A stretch of 64,000 bases of DNA from Bacillus sp. OK048 (GTDB lineage: Bacteria > Bacillota > Bacilli > Bacillales > Cytobacillaceae). A model generated the notes under the pieces. It was not told the origin of the DNA and searched no databases. It saw nothing but the letters and a program-made list of their open reading frames with translations. The DNA lies in contig NZ_FNHN01000007.1 in assembly GCF_900103525.1 (NCBI RefSeq), forward strand, positions 1 through 64,000. The letters run 5' to 3'. Below are positions 38,822 through 47,275 of this stretch, in pieces (position 1 is the first letter of the stretch; each line of letters begins with the position of its first letter). A program made the position numbers and the translations under genes.

Positions 38822-40645
38822 ATGAAAAAGGTTAGTTTTTTTCGATCGATCCAGGTAAAGTTCGTCATCATCTATGTACTGCTTATTTTAATTGCGATGC
38901 AGGTTATTGGTGTCTATTTTGTTAAGCAGCTTGAAGAGACCTTAAGAACGAATTTTCAAACCGCCATCAAAGAACGTGTTAATTTACTTGCTTATAATGT
39001 CGTTGAAGAGATGGAAAAGAAAAGAACACCTGAGGATCCAAAACTCGAAGATGAAATTAGGAAAATACTTCGGGATTTTGAATCTGCTGATATCTTTGAA
39101 GTGAAAGTAGTAGACGGGAAAACTCGTAAAATCCTAGGAACTTCTAGCCAATATCAAGGAGTCGTTGGGCAAAGGACTACGGAGCTTAAGATTACTCAAT
39201 CGATTAATTTAGCGGAGGATCAAAGCATTATTAAAATTGACCGAAAAAGCGGTCATCGAATTTGGGTGCTGTCAACGCCCATTCAATCAGGCAGTCAAAT
39301 CATTGGTGCTATCTATTTGGAAGCAAAGATAGAGAATGTCTTTACGCAAATGAAAACCATCAACGGTATATTTGCGACGGGAACAGGTATTGCTTTAGCG
39401 ATTACCGCCATTTTAGGAATCCTTCTAGCACAAACGATTACCAGACCGATTACCGATATGAAAAGACAAGCAATGGCCATGGCTAAGGGAAACTTTTCTC
39501 GAAAAGTAAGAGTATATGGTCAGGATGAAATTGGAACCTTAGCACAAACCTTTAACAATTTAACAAAAAAAATCCAGGAAGCCCAGGCTATGACTGAGGG
39601 CGAAAGAAGAAAGCTATCTTCGGTGCTATCGTATATGACCGACGGTGTGATTGCAACAGACCGAAAAGGCAGAGTCATGTTAATCAATGAACCAGCAGCT
39701 GAGATGCTGAATGTTTCACGTGAAACAGTTCTCTCGCAGCCGATTGTTTCTTTATTAGGGTTAACCGACACCAATACCTTTGAAGATTTATTAGAGGAAA
39801 AGGAGTCATTGATTCTAGATTATAGTACAAAAAAGGAACGATATATCCTGCGTGCTAACTTTTCTGTTATTCAAAAGGAGACTGGATTTGTCAATGGATT
39901 GATTGCTGTCCTCCATGATATAACAGACCAGGAAAAAATAGAGGCAGAAAGAAGAGAGTTTGTTGCCAATGTATCACATGAACTTAGAACGCCGCTCACG
40001 ACAATGAGAAGCTACTTAGAGGCACTGGCAGATGGAGCATGGAAGGATGAAGAAATTGCTCCTAATTTCTTAGAAGTAACACGGACTGAAACGGAAAGAA
40101 TGATCCGATTAGTCAATGATCTCCTCCAACTCTCTAAATTAGATAGCACTGATTATCGACTTAATAAAGAATGGGTAAACTTTGTTGATTTCTATGACCG
40201 AATTATTGATCGGTTTGAAATGGCGAAGGATCAAAATGTGGGCTTTAAAAGGAAGCTTCCTGACCACGCGATTTTTGTAGAAATTGATGAAGATAAGCTG
40301 ACCCAGGTGCTTTACAATATTATTTCGAATGCACTAAAGTATTCCCCAGAGGGCGGTCAGGTTACTTTTTCGATAAAAGAGGAAGAGAAACGAATTGTCG
40401 TCAGTGTTTCTGACGAAGGCGTAGGGATTCCAAAAGAGAATATTGGAAAGGTCTTTGACCGTTTCTATCGTGTCGATAAAGCGAGAACGAGAAAATTGGG
40501 TGGAACAGGATTAGGCTTGGCGATTGCAAAGGAAATGGTAAATGTTCATGGCGGCATAATTTGGGCTGAAAGTGAAGAGGGCAAGGGAACCGTAATTTCC
40601 TTTTCACTCCCATACGAGCAATCTGAAGAGGATGAATGGTCATGA
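38822..40645 (+). CDS. walK: cell-wall sensor histidine kinase WalK (YycG)
   Basis: The kinase partner of WalR, located at the membrane and division site. The 607-residue protein has TM1 (about 14-34), an extracellular domain, TM2 (about 180-205), HAMP, PAS, the phosphorylated His in FVANVSHELRTPLTTMRS near residue 386, and an HATPase domain with NIISNALKYSPEGG, DEGVGIP and GGTGLGLAIAKEMV. A perfect parS lies within the coding region. The stop overlaps the walH start. Confidence 0.97.
   Translation: MKKVSFFRSIQVKFVIIYVLLILIAMQVIGVYFVKQLEETLRTNFQTAIKERVNLLAYNVVEEMEKKRTPEDPKLEDEIRKILRDFESADIFEVKVVDGKTRKILGTSSQYQGVVGQRTTELKITQSINLAEDQSIIKIDRKSGHRIWVLSTPIQSGSQIIGAIYLEAKIENVFTQMKTINGIFATGTGIALAITAILGILLAQTITRPITDMKRQAMAMAKGNFSRKVRVYGQDEIGTLAQTFNNLTKKIQEAQAMTEGERRKLSSVLSYMTDGVIATDRKGRVMLINEPAAEMLNVSRETVLSQPIVSLLGLTDTNTFEDLLEEKESLILDYSTKKERYILRANFSVIQKETGFVNGLIAVLHDITDQEKIEAERREFVANVSHELRTPLTTMRSYLEALADGAWKDEEIAPNFLEVTRTETERMIRLVNDLLQLSKLDSTDYRLNKEWVNFVDFYDRIIDRFEMAKDQNVGFKRKLPDHAIFVEIDEDKLTQVLYNIISNALKYSPEGGQVTFSIKEEEKRIVVSVSDEGVGIPKENIGKVFDRFYRVDKARTRKLGGTGLGLAIAKEMVNVHGGIIWAESEEGKGTVISFSLPYEQSEEDEWS
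39712..39727. other. parS site within walK
   Basis: TGTTTCACGTGAAACA matches the parS consensus TGTTNCACGTGAAACA perfectly. It sits about 20 kb from the spo0J site on the same side of oriC and encodes NVSRETV in WalK. Confidence 0.92.
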
Positions 40646-41964
40646 GGTACGAAAATAGTAAATCAGTGATTTTAATAGTACTAATCATGGTAAGCATAAT
40701 TTTGACCTGGAATCTTTGGACCTACCAGCCTAACTTTGACCTGATGGAAAACAATGATTATGTTGCCGAGGTTACATTGAAGGAAAAGCGGGAGCTCCAC
40801 AAGATTATTACTCCTGATTTAGTGCTCTTTCATCATAATGGTCAGCACCGTGGTACAACGAATGCAGTCGAGATTGATAAAATGATGAATGAAATAAGGA
40901 AATGGTCCTTCTATGACGTTGAAAATCTTTCCGATAATATCGAGGACATTAAAGCATTGGTACATGGAAACGGTAATGCAGAGATCATATTTCCTGCGGA
41001 TATTCCCATTGAAATTTACAGAGGCGTATTAAAATTCGAAGAAAAGAGAATTCCTGCTTTTAATTTTAATCGGATAGTTATCAATGTTGAGAATTCTGAA
41101 AAGGGAAATGGGATTGTTTACTTTATTTCTTCCGATTATCAAAGGGTGTACATGAGCCATATATCACCCGGTTTATTAAACGAGTTTAATCGAAATTTTT
41201 TTAAAAATGCCATGCAGTATCAACCGTACTTTGCCTTTGATGCTTCAGAGCAGCGGACTGTCTTTATCCCTGATGGAAACGTGGAAATGATGGAATATAA
41301 ATACTTGCCAGTCGTTCTTAATTCGGAGGCGTTTAAAGAAGCGTTGTTTAGTGACCCAAGTTTCGTTCAGAGAGGAACGATCTCACAGGTTGAAGAATAC
41401 AGTGACGTTTCTAGTAAAATGACGGTCGATTCCAATACGAATATGCTGCATTATATTAATCCCAATGCAGATTCCAAGTATGATGAGAATGCTTATGATT
41501 TATTAATGAGAAGCATTGACTTTATCAATGGCCATGGAGGGTGGACAGACCCCTATCGGTATGTTGCAAAGGATGAAAAGAGGAAATCCGTTAAATTCCG
41601 TTTGTATAGTACCGAAGGGTATCCGGTTTTTAATGGAAGTGGATTGTCTGAAATTCAAGAAGTATGGGGCAGAAATGAAATTACGAAATATGTTAGACCA
41701 AATATAGCCTTAGAGCTTCCGTTAACGACAGAGATGGTAAAAGTAACACTTCCATCAGGAACAGAGGTATTGCAATTCCTTAAAAGCCGAAGGAGTTTTA
41801 AACCGGAATTACTAGAACAACTTGTTTTAGGATATCGGATGACAAGGGCTGACGATGTAAACAAACTTATCCTCCTAGAACCTGCTTGGTTTTATCAATA
41901 TAACCAGGTATGGGGACAAATTACGAAGGAAGATCTAGGGGGGGCTTTACATGGATTGGAGTAA
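40642..41964 (+). CDS. walH: two-component system regulatory protein WalH (YycH)
   Basis: A 440-residue membrane-anchored protein with one N-terminal segment (about 8-27) and a large extracytoplasmic domain. WalH and WalI bind WalK through their membrane helices and restrain its activity in B. subtilis. The start codon overlaps the walK stop (ATGA), and the gene overlaps walI by 14 bases. Sequence conservation in the family is modest; position and topology carry much of the call. Confidence 0.92.
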   Translation: MRYENSKSVILIVLIMVSIILTWNLWTYQPNFDLMENNDYVAEVTLKEKRELHKIITPDLVLFHHNGQHRGTTNAVEIDKMMNEIRKWSFYDVENLSDNIEDIKALVHGNGNAEIIFPADIPIEIYRGVLKFEEKRIPAFNFNRIVINVENSEKGNGIVYFISSDYQRVYMSHISPGLLNEFNRNFFKNAMQYQPYFAFDASEQRTVFIPDGNVEMMEYKYLPVVLNSEAFKEALFSDPSFVQRGTISQVEEYSDVSSKMTVDSNTNMLHYINPNADSKYDENAYDLLMRSIDFINGHGGWTDPYRYVAKDEKRKSVKFRLYSTEGYPVFNGSGLSEIQEVWGRNEITKYVRPNIALELPLTTEMVKVTLPSGTEVLQFLKSRRSFKPELLEQLVLGYRMTRADDVNKLILLEPAWFYQYNQVWGQITKEDLGGALHGLE

Positions 41965-42748
41965 AATAAAAACGATTTTTATCATAACGTTTTTGATTTT
42001 AGATGTCTATCTATTATTTCAATTTATGAAGATTCGAGACGCTAATAAATATGAAATTATTACTGAGACCTCCATTGTAGAAAAGCTTGAGGCTGACGAA
42101 ATTAGCTATAAAGAGCTGCCAAAAGCGCCGATCAAGGCCCAATATCTTAGTGCAAAACCAAAACTGTTTACAAAGGATGATATAGCCAAACTCAAGGGGC
42201 AAATCGTAATTCTGAAAGAACCAGCCACATCATTACAGGTGAAACTTGAAAAGCCAATCACTTTAAATACAAAGTTTGAGGCTGCAGAACTTTCTCCATT
42301 TATTAAGGATAATGTTTTGTACGGGGACCAATATCAGTTTTGGAAAAAAAATGATAAAAAGAATACGATTATTTACCTTCAGCATTATGAGAATATGACG
42401 TTATATGAAAACCTGAGCGGGATGATTACATTTCAAATCGATGATACCAATCAAATTGTTTCCTATGAACAAACCTTTTTGGAGGGCATTGAAAAAATGA
42501 CCGATGGAGAGGAAATCCTCCTGCCGTTAAAGGCACTAGAGACCTTGCACCAAAAGGGTGTCTTAAAGTCAAAAAGTAAAATTACAAAAGTGGAGCTAGG
42601 CTATTCAACATTGATTCAGCTTGCAGCCTCGCAGGCTTTAGCGCCTACTTGGCGTTTTGTAGTGGATGATAAAGAGAGCCTTTATGTCAATGCACTAGAA
42701 GGACAGATTATTCAATTTAACAGCGATGAAACTAGGGATATGGAGTGA
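41951..42748 (+). CDS. walI: two-component system regulatory protein WalI (YycI)
   Basis: A 265-residue protein with one N-terminal transmembrane helix (IKTIFIITFLILDVYLLFQF) and an extracytoplasmic domain of the YycI type. It forms a ternary membrane complex with WalH and WalK. It starts inside the walH end and precedes walJ by 6 bases, so the whole operon is tightly coupled. Confidence 0.92.
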   Translation: MDWSKIKTIFIITFLILDVYLLFQFMKIRDANKYEIITETSIVEKLEADEISYKELPKAPIKAQYLSAKPKLFTKDDIAKLKGQIVILKEPATSLQVKLEKPITLNTKFEAAELSPFIKDNVLYGDQYQFWKKNDKKNTIIYLQHYENMTLYENLSGMITFQIDDTNQIVSYEQTFLEGIEKMTDGEEILLPLKALETLHQKGVLKSKSKITKVELGYSTLIQLAASQALAPTWRFVVDDKESLYVNALEGQIIQFNSDETRDME

Positions 42749-42754
42749 AAGTAA

Positions 42755-43549
42755 ATGTCATTACGGTATAGCATTTTAGCGAGCGGAAGTACGGGGAATT
42801 CGCTTTATGTAGAGTCAGACGAACACTCCTTTCTGGTAGATGCCGGATTTAGTGGCAAGCAAATGGAGGCTTTTTTTCAACATATAGATCGTGATATTAG
42901 TAAATTATCAGGAATTTTTGTGACCCATGAACACAGCGACCATATAAAAGGGATTGGTGTTTTGGCACGTAAATATAAATTGCCTGTTTTTGCTAATGAA
43001 AAAACGTGGCAGGCAATGGATCGGCTGGTTGGTGATATTCCACTAGAGCAAAAGATGATTTTCAGTACAGAATCGGTGAAAAGCTTCGGCTCTACAGATA
43101 TTGAATCATTTGGTGTGTCACATGATGCAGCAGAACCGATGTTTTATGTTTTCCATCATTCCGGTAAGAAATTAGTCTTAATCACTGATACAGGCTATGT
43201 TAGTGACCGAATGAAAGGAATCATTTCCAATGCAGATGCCTTTATTTTTGAGTCCAATCATGATGTGCAAATGCTAAGAATGGGAAGGTATCCTTGGAGT
43301 ATTAAACGAAGAATTTTAAGCGATCTTGGCCATGTATCGAATGAGGATGCAGCGATTGCAATGAGCGAAGTCATCGGAGACAATACAAAGAGGGTGTATC
43401 TAGCCCATTTAAGTCTCGACAACAATATGAAAGACTTAGCAAGAATGTCAGTAGCACAAACACTTGAGAGCCAAGGGTTAATTGTCGGCGAGCAATTTGA
43501 CCTCTACGATACAGACCCGAAGGTACCAACGATATTAACAGCGGTGTAA
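42755..43549 (+). CDS. walJ: metallo-beta-lactamase-fold hydrolase WalJ (YycJ)
   Basis: A 264-residue MBL-fold protein with the metal motif [10 protein letters not shown] near residue 58, further ligands in [10 protein letters not shown] and ITDTGYVSD, and a late conserved LAHLSLDNN. YycJ homologues have been described as nucleases that act in DNA repair. It is the last gene of the wal operon and is followed by a terminator and a repeat element. Confidence 0.93.
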   Translation: MSLRYSILASGSTGNSLYVESDEHSFLVDAGFSGKQMEAFFQHIDRDISKLSGIFVTHEHSDHIKGIGVLARKYKLPVFANEKTWQAMDRLVGDIPLEQKMIFSTESVKSFGSTDIESFGVSHDAAEPMFYVFHHSGKKLVLITDTGYVSDRMKGIISNADAFIFESNHDVQMLRMGRYPWSIKRRILSDLGHVSNEDAAIAMSEVIGDNTKRVYLAHLSLDNNMKDLARMSVAQTLESQGLIVGEQFDLYDTDPKVPTILTAV

Positions 43550-43556
43550 CGAAGAA

Positions 43557-43589
43557 CAAGGATACTTCATGGGTATCTTTGTTTTTTTT
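43557..43589 (+). terminator. wal operon terminator
   Basis: CAAGGATAC and GTATCTTTG form a stem (one G-T) with a 7-base loop, followed by eight T. Confidence 0.85.
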
Positions 43590-43591
43590 AT

Positions 43592-43772
43592 GCTGTGTTA
43601 TAGCTAAATGTTGATATATGCACCTGTTGATTTTCGCGGAAGGCACGAAGACTCCTGCAGGAGTACGGAGCAGGTGAGACCCCACAGGCGCTTGCGCCGA
43701 GGAGGCTCGCCGCAACGCCTGCGGAAAGCGAAGTGACTGGAGCGCAAATCAACAGACAAATTTAAAACACCC
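43592..43772. repeat. nested inverted-repeat element, family B copy 3
   Basis: The core (GGCACGAAGACTCCTGCAGG, GACCCCACAGGCGCTTGCGC, GAGGAGGCTCGCC, GCGGAAAGCGAAGTG) matches the copies at 16325 and 20155. Inner ends are CTGTTGATTT (43624-43633) and AAATCAACAG (43746-43755), a perfect 10-bp pair; outer ends GCTGTGTTA and TTAAAACACC are degenerate. It lies between walJ and htrC. Confidence 0.8.
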
Positions 43773-43863
43773 TTTTTTTTATAAAATGACGTTAGACAGA
43801 GTATAATTGTAACAATAAGCCAAAATATAAATTAGTTGCTTACGAAAGGGAGACGTGGTGAAA

Positions 43864-45096
43864 ATGGGTTACTATGATGATCATTCACAAGAGCGTTACC
43901 AAAAGAAGAGTAGAAGCAGAGGAGGTTATTTTTTTGCAAGTATTGTCGGTGCGATAATTGGAGCCATGTTAGTAGTTATTTCTATTCCAGCATTATCTAA
44001 CCAGGGATTCCTCCCCTACAATGTTCAGCCAAATCAAAATCAACCTGCTGGTGGAGCGAATAATAACAGTAATTTTATTCAGCAACAGGTATCCTTTGAT
44101 GTGCAAACAGATACAACGAAGGCGATTGATAAGGCTGCAGATGCGGTAGTTGGTATTAATAATATCCAGACATCTAACTTTTGGTACAATGAGTCTGGTG
44201 ACAATCAGGGTCCTGCTGGAACAGGGTCAGGTGTTATTTATAAAAGGACAGGGAATAAGGCATATGTTGTGACCAACCAGCATGTGGTTGAAGGTGCTAC
44301 CCATTTAGAAGTTACCTTGAATGATGGCACCAAGATACCTGCTAAATTGCTAGGCGGGGATATTTGGACAGATTTGGCTGTCCTTGAAATTGATGCTGAC
44401 AAGGTAAAAAAAGTTGCTGAGTTTGGTGATTCAGAGGCGTTAAAAATGGGTGAACCTGTAATGGCAATTGGAAATCCACTAGGAGCTACTTTCTCAGGTT
44501 CTGTTACCCAAGGAATTATTTCTGGGATTAATCGTACGATTCCAGTGGATATCAATCAAGATGGCATTATGGATTGGCAGGCGGAAGTTCTGCAAACAGA
44601 TGCTGCCATTAATCCCGGAAACAGCGGCGGAGCATTAATCAATATTGCTGGGCAGCTTATCGGTATCAACTCGATGAAAATTGCCCAAAATGCCGTGGAA
44701 GGGATTGGTTTATCGATTCCCATTAACTATGCACGACCAATTATTAATGATCTTGAGAAATTTGGTGTAGTAAAACGTCCTTATATGGGAGTCGATTTAA
44801 AATCAGTGGCTGAAATCCCTGGTTATTATCAAGAAGAAGCATTAAAATTACCTAGGAATGTCAATTATGGAGTAGCTCTTCGTCAAGTCGTCTCAAATTC
44901 GCCTGCAGCACAAGGTGGCTTAAGAGAGCTTGATGTAATTGTTGAGTTGGATGGCAAAAAAATACATGACGTCATTGATTTGAGAAAGCATCTCTACCAA
45001 GAAACCAAAATCGGTGATCAAATGGAAATTAAATTTTATCGTGATGGAAAGCTGCAAACCACGACCATCACATTAGCCGAAGAAGATCGATCATAA
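43864..45096 (+). CDS. htrC: HtrA-type membrane-anchored serine protease (HtrC/YycK)
   Basis: A trypsin-like serine protease for misfolded exported proteins. The protein of about 410 residues has an N-terminal membrane anchor (GGYFFASIVGAIIGAMLVVI), the catalytic His in VVTNQHVVEGA, Asp in DIWTDLAVLE, Ser in NPGNSGGALIN, and a C-terminal PDZ domain from about residue 310. I use ATG 43864 (MGYYDDHS); GTG 43858 is closer to the AAAGGGAG site and cannot be excluded. It follows walJ in Bacillus as here, after a repeat element. Confidence 0.93.
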   Translation: MGYYDDHSQERYQKKSRSRGGYFFASIVGAIIGAMLVVISIPALSNQGFLPYNVQPNQNQPAGGANNNSNFIQQQVSFDVQTDTTKAIDKAADAVVGINNIQTSNFWYNESGDNQGPAGTGSGVIYKRTGNKAYVVTNQHVVEGATHLEVTLNDGTKIPAKLLGGDIWTDLAVLEIDADKVKKVAEFGDSEALKMGEPVMAIGNPLGATFSGSVTQGIISGINRTIPVDINQDGIMDWQAEVLQTDAAINPGNSGGALINIAGQLIGINSMKIAQNAVEGIGLSIPINYARPIINDLEKFGVVKRPYMGVDLKSVAEIPGYYQEEALKLPRNVNYGVALRQVVSNSPAAQGGLRELDVIVELDGKKIHDVIDLRKHLYQETKIGDQMEIKFYRDGKLQTTTITLAEEDRS

Positions 45097-45101
45097 AAGA
45101 A

Positions 45102-45134
45102 AGCAGAAAGGTGTTAATTGCCTTTCTGCTTTTT
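45102..45134 (+). terminator. htrC terminator
   Basis: AGCAGAAAGG and CCTTTCTGCT form a perfect 10-bp stem with a 9-base loop, followed by four T. Confidence 0.85.
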
Positions 45135-45146
45135 ATCGAGGTTCAT

Positions 45147-45271
45147 TGGGGATAACTTATCAACAGGTCGTGAATAGTATCAAAATATAACTGTATATAT
45201 TGTGGCGAACAAATGATTCCATACAAGATGTGGATAAAAATTGTGGACATGTGGATAACTTTTGTGGATAA
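45147..45271. other. DnaA-box cluster upstream of rlmH
   Basis: Perfect boxes TGTGGATAA occur at 45229-45237, 45250-45258 and 45263-45271. Degenerate ones lie at 45147-45155 (TGGGGATAA), 45157-45165 (TTATCAACA) and 45242-45250. All perfect copies point the same way. A DnaA-box cluster at the rlmH (yydA) locus is also known in B. subtilis, where such clusters titrate DnaA and temper initiation. Confidence 0.85.
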
Positions 45272-45306
45272 CATGTTTGTAAAATAAAAAATAGGGGTTG
45301 TGGATT

Positions 45307-45786
45307 GTGAATATCTCAATTGTCACGGTTGGCAAATTAAAAGAAAAATATTTAAAAATGGGAATCGATGAATATCTCAAGCGATTGAATTCGTATGCAA
45401 AAGTAGAAGTTATTGAGGTGGCGGATGAAAAGGCACCGGAAGAACTTAGTGAAATGGAAATGCTTCAAGTAAAACAAAAAGAGGGAGAACGAATATTGGC
45501 TAAGATTAGCCAGGATACATATGTGTTTGCACTTGCGATTAACGGGAAGATGCAACCATCTGAAGAGCTTGCGGATACGTTAGACAAATTGGCTACCTAC
45601 GGAAAAAGCAAGATTGCTTTTATAATCGGCGGGTCATTAGGGTTAAGTGAGGAAGTGTTGAAACGTTCAAACGAGCAGCTTTCTTTTTCAAAAATGACCT
45701 TTCCCCATCAATTGATGAAGCTGATACTTGTCGAGCAGATTTATCGAGCGTATCGGATTAATCGGGGAGAACCTTACCATAAATAG
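45307..45786 (+). CDS. rlmH: 23S rRNA (pseudouridine1915-N3)-methyltransferase RlmH
   Basis: A SPOUT-family methyltransferase acting on pseudouridine 1915 of 23S rRNA in the 70S ribosome. The 159-residue product starts [19 protein letters not shown] and has the SAM-binding knot segment [16 protein letters not shown] and the C-terminal [14 protein letters not shown] choose GTG 45307 to match the conserved N-terminus; a TTG at 45298 is in frame. The DnaA-box cluster lies in its promoter region. Confidence 0.96.
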   Translation: MNISIVTVGKLKEKYLKMGIDEYLKRLNSYAKVEVIEVADEKAPEELSEMEMLQVKQKEGERILAKISQDTYVFALAINGKMQPSEELADTLDKLATYGKSKIAFIIGGSLGLSEEVLKRSNEQLSFSKMTFPHQLMKLILVEQIYRAYRINRGEPYHK

Positions 45787-45812
45787 AGGCGTTTTTTTAA
45801 CATTAATTTCTC

Positions 45813-45842
45813 TGAACAGTACTATAGGTAAATGAGGTTTTT
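45813..45842. repeat. direct repeat, left copy, bordering an accessory segment
   Basis: TGAACAGTACTATAGGTAAA followed by TGAGGTTTT recurs at 47175-47204 with two or three differences. The pair brackets 1.36 kb that contains the staygreen gene and transporter debris. Confidence 0.65.
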
Positions 45843-45970
45843 AGCCAAATGCCTCTCCTTATGGATAGGCTGGCTTCCTTTAGTAATTGTAAATGCCTTT
45901 GTATATATTCTGATCCAAAGGTATTGATCAAATCTAAGAGTATTGAATGAGAGCTGTATTGATGCTGGTA

Positions 45971-46405
45971 CTACCATTGCCAATTTTCTCTCCTTGCAAA
46001 CTGGGGATAAGCGGACAAAAAGTTAATGGTGATGGGAGCTTGAACTAAATAAGGATATGTGTTGAAAAAAAATTGATCGCCGTATCTTATAGCAGTTAAT
46101 GCAAGTGGTAATTCACGTCTAAATATTTCATTGCGTTTTGCTGAGACAGATGGGGTATATTCTCCTTGATCTATGTGTAAATAAACATAAAAATACAAAA
46201 AATCCCCATGACATTTCCACTCGCCTAAAACTTCATCCCTCATAGGGTTAATTTTTCCCCAAGCATAATTCATTCCGATGTTTAAATATAGTTCTCCAGT
46301 TATATCAGAATGAGTGAGTGTGTAACGCCTGGGCATTAATGGTTCCGTAGAAGAAACACCTTCCACGTATTGCACAGATAGTTTTTCGGGATAAAAAGTA
46401 CTCAA
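45971..46405 (-). CDS. staygreen-family protein
   Basis: The product of about 144 residues resembles the staygreen (SGR) family: YPEKLSVQYVEG at the N-terminus, RRYTLTHSDITGELYLNIG, INPMRDEVLGEWKCH and RRELPLALTAIRYGDQFFF. Plant SGR removes magnesium from chlorophyll a, and some bacterial homologues have dechelatase activity; the role in non-photosynthetic Bacillaceae is unknown. I start at TTG 46405 because GGGGG precedes it at good spacing and the family begins there; ATG 46429 is the alternative. After its TAG stop the same frame stays open to about 45800. Confidence 0.75.
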   Translation of the reverse strand: MSTFYPEKLSVQYVEGVSSTEPLMPRRYTLTHSDITGELYLNIGMNYAWGKINPMRDEVLGEWKCHGDFLYFYVYLHIDQGEYTPSVSAKRNEIFRRELPLALTAIRYGDQFFFNTYPYLVQAPITINFLSAYPQFARRENWQW

Positions 46406-46611
46406 GTAAATCAACCCCCATATTTTCATGATACTGAAGACCCCTACTGTTTTTTTATTCTTAGTATACATTTTAATTAAATGAAGGCAGTTTTATGACA
46501 AGTCAGAGCTACCTATTTTAAAGGGTTTTGAAAATGGGTTTCTATGAAAGCGGTAATCAGTTACAACTGCCATTAATGGTTTTTGAAAAAACAGTGTCTG
46601 ACCCCAATGCG

Positions 46612-46880
46612 TTAAAGATTTGCATCATTGGGAGCAGGCATTGTTTCATGACTGTTAGAATCATCATGTTTAAGTCTGCCATCTTCCATTCGATACACTT
46701 GATCGCAGTATTCCAGCATTCGTTCGTCATGGGTAATGATTATATGTTTCATTTTTAACAAACCCGACAATTTTCATGTTTTCTAATGATCCTTCTATCT
46801 TCAGCGTATCACCAATCTTAAAGCCCTTTTCTTTAAAGTATCATTAGCGATAACATCCAAAGGTTCATTTGCCAGTCAAT
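46612..46880 (-). pseudogene. remnants of an ABC exporter (permease and ATPase pieces)
   Basis: On the minus strand 46880-46753 encodes, with a frameshift, VIANDTLK then EKGFKIGDTLKIEGSLENMK and VGFVKNETYNHYP, typical of the extracytoplasmic part of a FtsX/MacB-type permease. It runs directly into 46752-46612, which in another frame encodes IIITHDERMLEYCDQVYRME, the H-loop and C-terminus of an ABC ATPase. Both genes are truncated and fused at the junction, so this is deletion debris, not an active transporter. Confidence 0.65.
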
Positions 46881-47174
46881 TTGAGGGATTACCACCAGAA
46901 GTGCTGCAACCACTTTTTGGAGGATAAATCACACAAGTGATTACCAAAGCAGAAATAGTAAATCAGCCTTATTCCGGGCAAAATAATGAGAGAATCTATG
47001 ACGTATCGAGTCCATGGAATTCTCAATGAAGTATAACTTTGATGAAAAGGATAGTATAGCAAGAATTAAAAGCGAGGCTAACTCTCTATTTGAGTGAAAT
47101 GATTATTTAGTAATTACTGTGTTCTTTGTGCTTTTATGCTCATTATAATATTGCGTTTGCCAGTAATGGCAAGG
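46881..47174. other. low-coding stretch with decayed reading frames
   Basis: No intact gene is visible. On the plus strand short open pieces read VITKAEIVNQPYSGQNNERI (about 46938 on) and, after a stop and frame change, MKYNFDEKDSIARIKSEANS to 47094. They may be one decayed gene, which I do not recognise. Confidence 0.35.
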
Positions 47175-47204
47175 TGAACAGTACCATAAGTAAATGAGGT
47201 TTTA
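47175..47204. repeat. direct repeat, right copy
   Basis: TGAACAGTACCATAAGTAAA followed by TGAGGTTTT, the partner of 45813-45842. Confidence 0.65.
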
Positions 47205-47275
47205 TAAAAAAAATTACTATTTATTATCAGCTTATTTTTCTATCTCAAAAAATAAAATTTAGGTGAGGGATTTTA

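Noticed and set aside
43371..43715. A 114-codon minus-strand ORF over walJ and the third family-B repeat
   Set aside because: Half lies antisense to walJ and half in the repeat; no conserved domain.
46528..46758. A 76-codon plus-strand ORF in the accessory segment
   Set aside because: The opposite strand clearly encodes the end of an ABC ATPase there, so the plus frame is a shadow.
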